DNA from: Myxococcus stipitatus
GTDB taxonomy: Bacteria; Myxococcota; Myxococcia; Myxococcales; Myxococcaceae
Length of the DNA stretch: 64,000 nucleotides
Reading direction: 5' to 3'
NCBI RefSeq assembly: GCF_037414475.1
Contig: NZ_CP147913.1
Location: 1,860,001 to 1,924,000 of the forward strand
Shown: piece by piece, positions 36,574 to 48,500 of the stretch
How positions within the stretch are numbered: position 1 is the stretch's first letter
How the letters are laid out: each line of letters starts with the position of its first letter
The notes under the pieces: model-generated
The model's input: the letters and a program-made list of their open reading frames with translations, nothing else
The model's database searches: none
Told to the model about the DNA's origin: nothing
Translations under genes and position numbers: made by a program

Positions 36574-39500
36574 ATGAAGAACGTCGACGATGTCTACCGG
36601 CTGTCCCCCATGCAGCAGGGGATTCTCTTCCACACGCTGGAGGCGGCCGGAACCGGGGCCTATGTCGAGCAGGTCTATTGGACCTGGCACGGCGTCATCG
36701 ACATGGATGCGCTTCAGAAGGCCTGGGGCCAGGTGGTGGAGCGGCACAGCTCCCTGAGGACGGCGTTCTTCTGGGAGAAGCTGCCCGAGCCGCTCCAGGC
36801 AGTGCGGCGCAAGGTCACCGTCGCGCTGGAGCACCAGGACTGGCGGGACACTCCCGCCGAGGAGCAGCCGAAGCGCTTCAACGAGCTCTTGGAAACGGAC
36901 CGGCGCCGCGGCTTCACGCTGTCGGCGGCGCCGCTCATGCGCCTGACGATGGTGCGGGTCGCCCCGGAGCAGCACCGCTGCATCGTCACGTACCACCACC
37001 TGGTCCTGGATGGCTGGTCCCTGCCCGTCTGCCTCCGGGAGATCTTCCTCTGCTACGACGCCCTCACGCGCGGAGAGCAGGCGGAGCTGGAGCCCGCGCG
37101 CCCCTATCGCGAGTACGTCGCGTGGCTGGGCAAGCAGGACAAGTCGGAGGCGGAAGCGCTATGGCGCGAGGCGCTCCGAGGCTTCGACACACCCACGCAG
37201 CTCGGCGTGGAGCGTGCGCTGAGCCGCACCTCGGGCGGTGAAGAGGTCTACGAAACGAGGACGCTGCGGCTGCCGTCCTCCGTGACGGAGAAGCTCGCGT
37301 CCTACACGCGTCAGCACCAGCTCACGCTCAGCACGCTCATCCAGGGTGCGTGGGCGCTGCTCCTGAGCCGCTACAGCGGCCAGCGGGACGTGGCCTTCGG
37401 CACGGTGGTGTCAGGCCGTCCGCCCAACCTGCCCGGCGTCGACACGATGATGGGCACGTTCATCAACACCCTGGTGGCGCGCGTGAAGCTGCCATCGGGG
37501 GAGCGACTGTTGCCGTGGCTCAAACAGCTCCAGGCGGAACAGTTGGAGGCGCGCCGCTTCGAGCACATCTCCCTGGTGGATGTGCAGGGCTGGAGTGAGA
37601 TTCCTCGCGGCCAGCCACTGCTCCAGAGCATCGTCGTGCTGCAGAACCTCCCCCGGCGAGGCATGGCGTCCGCCCGGGGTCCCCGCCTGCGTGTGGAGGA
37701 CTTCGCGCGAACGAACGAGCCCACGGGACTGCCGCTGAGCCTCCTCGTCTATCCGGACACGGAGCTGGAGCTGCTGGTCAACTACTCGGTCAGCCGCTTC
37801 GCCTCCTCCACCATCGACCGCATCCTCGGTCACCTGAGCAACATCTTGCGCGCGTTCTCCTCCGACCTCGAGCAGCACCTCGAGGACGTGTCGTTGTTGA
37901 GCGCGGAGGAGCGTCACCAGGTCCTGGAGACGTGGAACGACACGCGCGTGGACTATCCGCGCGACGCCACCGTCTCCCAGCTCTTCGAGGCCCAGGCCGC
38001 GCGCACGCCGGACGCCGTGGCCCTCCAGTTCCAGGGCGAGCACCTCACCTACCGGCAACTGGATGAGCGCTCCAATCAGCTCGCGTGGCACCTGCGTTCG
38101 CTCGGCGTCCGCCACGGCGCGCGCGTGGGCTTGAGCCTGGAGCGCTCGCTGGAGCTGGTCGTCGGCATCCTCGGCATCCTCAAGGCCGGCGGCACCTATG
38201 TCCCGGTGGACAGCGCCTATCCGCCGGAGCGCATCCACCTCATCCTCGAGGAGGCCTCGGTCTCCATCCTCCTCACCCAGGAGAAGCTGGCCGACGAGCT
38301 CCCGGTCCAAGGCACCTTCCTGCTCTGCCTCGACTCGGACTGGACACAGATTGCCTCGCGGCCCACCACCGCCGTGGAGTCGGACGCGGGTGGCGACTCG
38401 CTGGCCTACATCATGTTCACCTCCGGCTCCACGGGCCGGCCCAAGGGGGTCTCCATTCCCCACCGGGGCATCAGCCGCCTGGTGCTCGGCAGCACCTTCA
38501 TCCGCTTCGGCGCGGAGCAGGTCTTCCTGCAACTGGCGCCCATCTCGTTCGACGCCTCCACGCTGGAGCTGTGGGGCGCGCTGTTGCACGGAGCCCGCCT
38601 CGTCATCTTCCCGCCGGGGAGCCCTTCCCTCCAGGAGCTGGGTGATGCGCTGGTGCGCGATGGCATCACCACGCTCTGGCTGACGGCGGCGCTGTTCGAG
38701 CAGATGGCGCTGCACCAGCCGCACGCCATCGCGCGGGTGTCGCAGCTCCTCGCGGGCGGTGATGTGCTGCCCCTGGTGCGCGTCCGGGAACACCTGTCGC
38801 GCGGCGCCAGCCTGGTCAACGGCTACGGCCCCACCGAGAGCACCACCTTCACCTGCTGCCACCCCGTCACCCCTGGCACCGAGCTGGGGACCTCCGTGCC
38901 CATTGGCCGCCCCATCGCCAACACGCAGGTGTTCGTGCTGGATGAGCGGCTCCAGCCCGTGCCCGTCGGTGTCCCCGGTGAGCTGTTCATCGGCGGCGAT
39001 GGCCTGGCCCACGGCTACCTGCACCGCCCCGAGCTCACCGCGGAGCGCTTCATCCCGCACCCCTTCAGCATGACGCAGGGAGGGCGCCTCTACCGCACGG
39101 GCGACCGGGTGCGCTGGCGTGAGGACGGCACCATCGAGTTCATGGGGCGCCGGGACTTCCAGGTGAAGGTGCGCGGCTTCCGCATCGAGCTGGGCGAGAT
39201 TGAAGCCGTGCTCCAGCAAGGCCCTGGCATCCAGGAGACCGTGGTGCTCGCGCGTGAGGACTCGCCCGGTGACAAGCGCCTGGTGGCCTACCTCGTCCCG
39301 TCGCCGGGCCACGACCTGGAGTCGCAGGCGGTCCGCGCGTGGCTGCAACAGAAGCTGCCCGAGTACATGATGCCGTCGGCGTTCGTCATGCTGGAGTCCT
39401 TCCCGCTGACGGCCAACGGGAAGGTGGACCGCAAGGCGCTGCCTCCGCCCGGCAACGAGCGCCCGGAGACGGGCACACACTTCGAGGCCCCGCGCAGTCC

Positions 39501-42500
39501 CACCGAGCAGGCCCTGGCCGACGTCTGGGGCGAGGTGCTGGGCGTGGGGACCGTCGGCATCGACGACAGCTTCTTCGACCTGGGTGGAGACTCCATCCGT
39601 GGGATTCAGGTGGTCGCGAAGCTGCGCGAGCGCGGCGTGAATCTGCCCATGGGGGACTTGCTGCAACACCCCACCATCCGCGAGCTGAGCGAGCGGGTCC
39701 AGGGCCCCGCGGAGAGCACGCCGCCGCCGTCCCTGGACGTCGCGCCCTTCAGCCTCATCTCCCAGAGCGACCGCGAGCGACTCCCCGAGGACGTGGAGGA
39801 CGCCTACCCGCTCGCCGCGATGCAGACGGGCATGCTCTTCGAGAGCGCGCTCGAGACGGGCGCGGGTGTGTACCAGGACATGTTCAGCCTGCACCTGGAG
39901 GTGCCGCTGGACGAGCCGAAGCTGCGGCAGGTGCTGCGTGAGCTGGCCGCGCGTCACGCCATCCTGAGGACTTCATTCGACCTGGGCCGTTACGGCGAGC
40001 CGCTCCAGCTCGTCCACCGCGAGGTGGAGATTCCGCTCGCCATCGAGGATGTGCGGCACCTGTCCGCCGCCGAGCAGGATGCGCTCTTGCGAGAGCAGGA
40101 GGAGCGCGCGAGGAGGAGGCCCTTCGACTGGGACCGCGCGCCGCTGCTGCACATCACGCTTCACCGGCGCACGGACACGACGCTGCAGCTCACGCTCGTC
40201 TTCCACCACGCCATCTTCGACGGGTGGAGCCTCTCGACGCTGTTCGCGGAGATGTTCCAGCGCTACGCGGCGCTCTTGAAGGGTGGTGCGTCGCGCCCCG
40301 CCGAGCCGCTGTCGGTGGCCTACCGGCACTTCGTCGCGCTGGAGCGGGAGAGCCTCACCTCCGAGGGCAGCGAGCGCTACTGGAAGGACCGGCTTGCGGG
40401 AGTGGAGCTCACCGCGCCCAGGGCGCCAAGGCCTCAGGGTGAAGTGCCGGTGTTCCGTCAGCACAAGCTGCTCGTGCCGGAGCCGCTCCACCAGGCGCTG
40501 CGGAAGGTGGCCAGCGACACGGGAGTCCAGCTCAAGACCGTCCTGCTCGCCGCGCATCTGCGCGTGTGTGCCCTCCTCGAGGGAAGCGCCTCCGTGGTGA
40601 CGGGCGTCGTGACCAACGGCCGTCCCGAGGTCCAGGACGGCGAGCGCGTGCTCGGCCTGTTCGTCAACAGCATGCCCTTCCCGATGACGTTGGCCGGAGG
40701 GACCTGGCTGGAGCTGATTCAAGAGGTGGGCAAGCAGGAGAAGGAGATGCTGCCGCACCGCCGCTACTCCATGGGCCAGCTGAAGCAGCACTTCGGCGGC
40801 CAGCGGCTGTTCCGCACACTCTTCAACTACACCCACTTCCACGTCGCGGGCAGCGTGTCCCGGCTGGAGGGTGTGCGCCTCCTGGAGGACATGCGGTTCA
40901 CCGCGTGGATGGAGCTGCCGCTGGGCACGGCGTTCTCCGTCGACCCCGATACGTCGGAGCTGCACCTCCAGCTCGACAGCACGGTGACGGAGGAGGAGGC
41001 GGAGCAGACCGGGAAGGTCGGGCAGTACTACCTGCGCGCCCTCGAGGCCCTGACCTCCAACCCGCGCGGCCGCTACCTGGACACCCAGCTCCTGCCTGAA
41101 GCGGAACGGCGACAGGTGCTGGTCGACTGGAACGCCTCCACGGCATTCCCCGACGATGCCTGCATCCATCACCTCTTCCAGGCGCAGGTGGCTCGGACTC
41201 CCGACGCCACCGCCCTCGTCGTCGGCACGACGCGCCTCTCCTACCGGCAGCTCGATGCCCGCTCCAACCAGCTCGCCCATGCGCTCCGTGCTCGTGGCGT
41301 CGGGCCCGATGTTCGCGTCGCGGTCTGCCTCCACCGCACCGTGGACCTCGTCGTCTCTCTCCTCTCCATCCTCAAGGCCGACGGCGCCTACGTCCCTCTC
41401 GACCCCAACCACCCCTCCGACAGGCGCTCCTTCGTCCTCGCCGATTCCAAGGCTCACCTCCTCCTCACCCAAGAGTCCCTCCGGCACGAGTTCTCTTCTT
41501 CCGTCTCTGCCTTTTGTGTGGACTCCGAGGCGCGCCTCTTCGCCTCACTGCCCACCGGAGAGCCTCCTTCTTCGACCGCCCTCCCCTCCAATCTCGCCTA
41601 CGTCCTCTACACCTCCGGCTCCACTGGCAGGCCCAAGGGTGTCTCTCTCGAGCACCGTAACTCCGTCTCCTTCCTCCGCTGGGCTCTGAGCGTCTTCTCT
41701 CCCCGGCAGCTCGCCGGCACCCTCGCCGCCACCTCCTTCACCTTCGACCTCTCCGTCTTCGAGCTCTTCGCCCCTCTCTCCTGTGGCGGCACTGTCTTCC
41801 TCGCGGACAACGCTCTCGCGCTGCCCTCTCTCCCCGCTCACGACGAAGTCACTCTCCTCAACACCGTCCCCTCCGCTGCCGCCGAGCTCGTTCGCTCCGG
41901 GGGGATTCCCTCCTCCGTCTCGACCATCAACCTCGCGGGCGAGCCCCTCCCCGGCGCACTCTCTCGCGCCCTCTTCCACCACTCGCCCGGACTCAACCTC
42001 TTCAACCTCTACGGGCCCACCGAAGACACCACCTACTCCACCTTCTCCCTCGTCTCCCCGGACTCAACGTCTGAGCCCACCATCGGCAAGCCTCTCGCCG
42101 GCTCTCAGGCCTTCATCCTCGACTCCTCTCTCCAGCCTCTTCCCATCGGTGTCCCAGGCGAACTCTTCCTCGCCGGAGCGGGCCTCGCTCGCGGCTACCT
42201 CTCTCGCCCAGACCTCACCGCCGAGCGCTTCATCCCCAATCCTTTCGGCATTCCCGGCGCTCGCATGTACCGCACCGGCGACCGCGTCCGCTGGCTCCCC
42301 GACGGCCAGCTCGAGTACCTCGGCCGCATCGACTTCCAGGTGAAGCTGCGCGGCTTCCGCATCGAGCTCGGCGAAATCGAAGCCCTCCTCCACCAGCACC
42401 CTTCCGTCCACCAGGCCATCCTCCTCGCTCGTGAGGACATCCCCGGTGACAAGCGCCTCGTCGCCTACCTCTCTCCTCGCCCCGGCTCCTCTCTCGACGC

Positions 42501-45500
42501 TTCCGTCCTTCGCTCTTTCCTCAAGGACAAGCTGCCCGAGTACATGGTGCCCTCCGCCTTCGTCCTCCTTCCCGCGCTGCCCCTCAACCCCAACGGCAAG
42601 ATTGACCGCAAGGCCCTCCCCGCTCCCGACGCCTCTCAGCACGCCTCGGCTGCGGCCTTCGTTGCTCCTCGCAATCCCACCGAAGCAACTCTCGCCTCGC
42701 TCTTCTCCGAGGTGCTTCGCGTCCCTCGCGTCGGTGCCCTCGACGACTTCTTCGCGCTTGGCGGCCACTCCCTGGTCGCCACCCAGGCGATCTTCCGCAT
42801 CCGGACCGCCTTCGGGGTGGAACTCCCGCTGCGAGCACTCTTCGAGTCCCCCTCTGTCGCGCTCCTCGCTGAGCGCATCCAGTCCGCCGTTCGCAGCGCC
42901 CATCTCCCGCCCAAACCGCCGCTCAAGCCACGAGCGGCCTTGTCGCAAGACGATGCGCTCCCGCTGTCCTTCGCCCAGCAGCGGCTGTGGTTCCTTGATC
43001 AACTCTCACCAGGAAGTGCGTCGTACAACCTCCCAGTGGAGTTGAGGCTGACGGGAAGCCTCGACATCGAGGCACTTCGTCGAGCCTTCGAAGCACTCGT
43101 CGCCCGACATGAGACGCTGCGCACCACGTTCGTCCTGAGCGGCGAACAGCCCCTCCAGCGCATCCACGCATCCATCACCTGGACACTGCCCGTCGTCGAC
43201 CTCTCGGCGCTCACGGGGCTCGAGCGTGACGACGCGGTCCGAGCCCATTCACACCAGGAGACTCAACGGCCTTTCGACCTGTCCACGGGCCCGCTGCTGC
43301 GCACCAGCCTCCTGCGTCTGGCCGATACCGAGCATGTGCTGCTCCTGACCATGCACCACATCGTCTCCGATGGCTGGTCCATGGGAGTCCTCGTGCGCGA
43401 GACGGCGGCGCTCTACGACGCCTTCCGCGCAGGCAATGCCCCCAAGTTGCCCGAGCTGCCCGTCCAGTACGCGGACTTCGCGGCCTGGCAGCGCTCCTGG
43501 CTCCAGGGCGCCGCACTCGACAACCAGGTGGACTACTGGCGGACCCAGCTCGCCACGCCCCCTGTTCTCGAGCTGCCCACCGACAGGCCACGTCCGCCCG
43601 TCCAGTCCTCCCACGGAGCCACCGTCCCGGTCCAGCTCCCGCAGAAGCTCTCCACTGCCGTCAAAGCCCTCGCGCAGCAGACCAGCGCCACGCCCTTCAT
43701 GGTCCTGCTCGCCGGCCTCCAGGCGCTGCTCTCGCGCTACTCCGGGCAGGACGACATCTGCGTCGGCTCACCCATCGCGGGGCGCACGAGTTCGGAGACG
43801 GAGGGGCTCATCGGCTTCTTCGTCAACACCCTCGTCCTTCGCTCACGCGTCGATGAGAGCAAGTCCTTCCGCGAGCTGCTCGCCCAGGTACGCGCCACGA
43901 CCCTGAGCGCCTACGAGCACCAGGATGTGCCGTTCGAGAAGCTCGTCGAGGCCCTCCAACCGCCGCGAGACCTCAGCCGCAATCCGTTCTTCCAGGTGAT
44001 GCTCGCGCTCCAGAATGCCCCCGTGTCCGAGCTGGCACTTGAGGGGCTCGAGTTGCGTCCCGTGGAGTTCTCACACTCCACCGCCAAGTTCGACCTCACC
44101 CTGGCGCTCAGCGAGAACCAGGGACGATTCGAGGGCGCGTTCGAGTTCAACACCGACCTGTTCGACGGCGCCACCATCGAGCGCATGGCGGAGCACTTCA
44201 CCACGCTGCTTGAGTCCGCTGTCTCCAGACCCGAGTCGCCGCTCGCCGCGCTCGAGCTGCTCCCCGCTCACGAGCGCCAACAGGTCTTGGTGAAGTGGAA
44301 CGAGTCCACCGCGTTCCCCGACGATGCCTGCGTCCATCACCTCTTCCAGGCGCAGGTGGCCCGGACTCCCGACGCCACCGCCCTCGTCGTCGGTACGACG
44401 CGCCTGACCTACCGGCAGCTCGATGCCCGCGCCAACCAACTCGCCCACGCGCTCCGCGCTCGTGGCGTCGGGCCCGATGTCCGCGTCGCTGTCTGCCTCC
44501 ACCGCACCGTGGACCTCGTCGTCGCTCTCCTCTCCATCCTCAAGGCCGACGGCGCCTATGTCCCTCTCGACCCGAACCACCCCTCCGACAGGCGCGCCTT
44601 CGTCCTCGCCGATTCCAAGGCGCATCTCCTCCTCACCCAAGAGTCCCTCCTCTCCACGACATCTGTTCCCTCCCTGTTCGTGGACTCCGAGGCGCACCTC
44701 TTCTCTTCACTGCCCACCGGAGAGCCTCCCTCTTCGGCCGCCATCCCCTCCAATCTCGCCTACGTCCTCTACACCTCCGGCTCCACTGGCAGGCCCAAGG
44801 GTGTCTCTCTCGAGCACCGCAACTCCGTCTCCTTCCTCCGCTGGGCTCTGAGCGTCTTCTCTCCCCAGCAGCTCGCCGGCACCCTCGCCGCAACCTCCTT
44901 CACCTTCGACCTCTCCGTCTTCGAGCTCTTCGCCCCTCTCTCCTGCGGCGGCACTGTCTTCCTCGCGGACAACGCTCTCGCGCTGCCCTCTCTCCCCGCT
45001 CGCGACGAAGTCACTCTCCTCAACACCGTCCCCTCCGCTGCCGCCGAGCTTGTTCGCTCCGGGGGGATTCCTTCCTCCGTCTCCACCATCAACCTCGCGG
45101 GTGAGCCCCTCCCCGGCGCACTCGCTCGTGCTCTCTTCCAGCACTCGCCCGGACTCAATCTCTTCAACCTCTACGGGCCCACCGAGGACACCACCTACTC
45201 CACCTTCTCCCTCGTCTCTCAAGACGCCACCTCAGAGCCCACCATCGGCAAGCCTCTCGCCGGCTCTCAGGCCTTCATCCTCGACTCCTCTCTCCAGCCT
45301 CTTCCCATCGGTGTCCCGGGAGAACTCTTCCTCGCGGGGTCGGGCCTCGCTCGTGGCTACCTCTCTCGCCCAGACCTCACCGCCGAGCGCTTCATCCCCA
45401 ATCCTTTCGGTCCTCCCGGCACTCGCATGTACCGCACCGGCGACCGCGTCCGCTGGCTCCCCGACGGCCAGCTCGAGTACCTCGGCCGCATCGACTTCCA

Positions 45501-48500
45501 GGTGAAGCTGCGCGGCTTCCGCATCGAGCTCGGCGAAATCGAAGCCCTCCTCCACCAGCACCCTTCCGTCCACCAGGCCATCCTCCTCGCTCGTGAGGAC
45601 GTCCCCGGTGACAAGCGCCTCGTCGCCTACCTCTCTCCTCGCCCCGGCTCCTCTCTCGACGCCTCCGTCCTTCGCTCTTTCCTCAAGGACAAGTTGCCCG
45701 AGTACATGGTGCCCTCCGCCTTCGTCCTCCTGCCCGCGCTGCCTCTCAACCCCAACGGCAAGATTGACCGCAAGGCGCTCCCTGCTCCCGACGCCTCTCA
45801 GCACTCGTCCTCGGGATTCATCGCCCCACGTAACCCCACCGAAGCAACCCTCACCGCCCTCTTCTCCGAGGTGCTTCGCGTCCCTCGCGTCGGTGCCCTC
45901 GACGACTTCTTCGCGCTCGGCGGACACTCCCTGCTCGCCACGCAGGTGCTCTTCCGCATCCGGACCGCCTTCGGAGTGGAACTCCCCCTGCGAGCACTCT
46001 TCGAGTCCCCCTCCGTCGCGCTCCTCGCTGAGCGCATCCAGTCCGCCACCCGGGGCGCCAGCTTCACCGCGAGAGTTCCACTGACGGCACTGCCACGACG
46101 GGACAACGCACTGCCGCTGTCTTTCGCGCAGCAGCGGTTGTGGTTCCTCGATCAACTCTCGCCAGGAGGTGTGTCGTACAACCTCCCAGTGGAGTTGAGG
46201 CTGACGGGAAGCCTCGACATCGAAGCACTTCGTCGAGCCTTCGAAGCACTCGTCGCCCGCCATGAGACGCTGCGCACCACGTTCGTCCTGAGCGGCGAGC
46301 AGCCCCTCCAGCGCATCCACGCATCCATCGCCTGGACACTGCCCGTCGTCGACCTCTCGGAGCTCACTCGTTCCGAGCGTGAGGACGCGGTCCGGACCCA
46401 TGCGAATCAGGAGGCGCAACGTCCCTTCAATCTGTCCACGGGCCCTCTGCTGCGCACCAGCCTCCTGCGCCTGGCCGATGACGAGCACGTCCTGCTGCTG
46501 ACCATGCACCACATCGTCTCCGATGGCTGGTCCATGGGAGTCCTCGTGCGTGAGGCAGCGGCGCTCTACGACGCCTTCCGCGCAGGCCATGTCCCCAAGT
46601 TGCCCGAGCTGACCGTCCAGTACGCCGACTTCGCGGCCTGGCAGCGCTCCTGGCTCCAGGGTGACGTGCTCGACACCCAAGTGAGCTACTGGCGCGCCCA
46701 GCTCACCTCTCCGCCCGTTCTTGAGTTGCCGACCGACAGGCCGCGTCTGCCCATCCAGTCCTTCCGCGGAGCCACCGTCCCGGTCGAGCTTCCTCAGAAG
46801 CTCTCCACATCCGTCAAAGCCCTCGCGCAGCAGACCGGCGCCACGCCCTTCATGGTCCTGCTCGCCGGCTTCCAGGCGCTGCTCTCGCGCTACTCCGGAC
46901 AGGACGACATCTGCGTCGGTTCCCCCATCGCGGGACGCACGAGTTCGGAGACGGAAGGACTCATCGGCTTCTTCGTCAACACCCTCGTCCTTCGCTCACA
47001 CATCGACGCGAGCACGTCCTTCCGCGAACTGCTCGCCCAGGTACGCGCCACCACGCTTGGGGCCTACGAGCATCAGGACGTGCCCTTCGAGAAGCTCGTC
47101 GAGGCCCTCCAACCGCCGCGAGACCTCAGCCGCAATCCGTTCTTCCAGGTGATGCTCTCCCTCCAGAACGCCCCTGTCTCCGAGCTTGCACTCGAGGGAC
47201 TCGAGTTGCGTCCCATGGAGGCTACTCACTGCACCGCCAAGTTCGACCTCACCCTGGCCCTCAGCGAGAAGGCGGGGCGATTCGAAGGCGCGTTCGAGTT
47301 CAACACTGACCTGTTCGACAGCGCCACCATCGAGCGCATGGCGGAGCATCTACTCTCACTCCTCACCCACGCACTCGCGCGACCTCACCTGCCGCTCTCG
47401 TCGCTCAACCTGCTCACGCCCCACGAGAGAGAGCAGGTCCTCGTCCACTGGAACGCCTCCACGGCCTTCCCCGACGATGCCTGCGTCCATCACCTCTTCC
47501 AGGCGCAGGTGGCTCGGACTCCCGACGCCACCGCCCTCGTCGTCGGCACGACGCGCCTCTCCTACCGGCAGCTCGATGCCCGCGCCAACCAACTCGCCCA
47601 TGCGCTCCGCGCTCGTGGCGTCGGGCCCGATGTCCGCGTCGCTGTCTGCCTCCACCGCACCGTGGACCTCGTCGTCTCTCTCCTCTCCATCCTCAAGGCC
47701 GACGGCGCCTACGTCCCTCTCGACCCTAACCACCCCTCCGACAGGCGCGCCTTCGTCCTCGCCGATTCCAAGGCTCACCTCCTCCTCACCCAAGAGTCCC
47801 TCCTCTCCACGACATCTGTTCCCTCCCTGTGCGTGGACTCCGAGGCGCACCTCTTCTCTTCACTGCCCACCGGAGAGCCTCCTTCTTCGGCCGCTCTCCC
47901 CTCCAACCTCGCCTACGTCCTCTACACCTCCGGCTCCACTGGCAGGCCCAAGGGCGTCTGTCTCGAGCACCGCAACTCCGTCTCCTTCCTCCGCTGGGCC
48001 CTGAGCGTCTTCTCTCCTCAGCAGCTCGCCGGCACCCTCGCCGCAACCTCCTTCACCTTCGACCTCTCCGTCTTCGAACTCTTCGCCCCTCTCTCCTGCG
48101 GCGGCACTGTCTTCCTCGCGGACAACGCTCTCGCGCTGCCCTCTCTCCCCGCTCGCGACGAAGTCACTCTCCTCAACACCGTCCCCTCCGCTGCCGCCGA
48201 GCTTGTTCGCTCCGGGGGGATTCCTTCCTCCGTCTCCACCATCAACCTCGCGGGTGAGCCCCTCCCCGGCGCACTCGCTCGTGCTCTCTTCCAGCACTCG
48301 CCCGGACTCAATCTCTTCAACCTCTACGGGCCCACCGAGGACACCACCTACTCCACCTTCTCCCTCGTCTCTCAAGACGCCACCTCAGAGCCCACCATCG
48401 GCAAGCCTCTCGCCGGCTCTCAGGCCTTCATCCTCGACTCCTCTCTCCAGCCTCTTCCCATCGGTGTCCCGGGAGAACTCTTCCTCGCGGGGTCGGGCCT

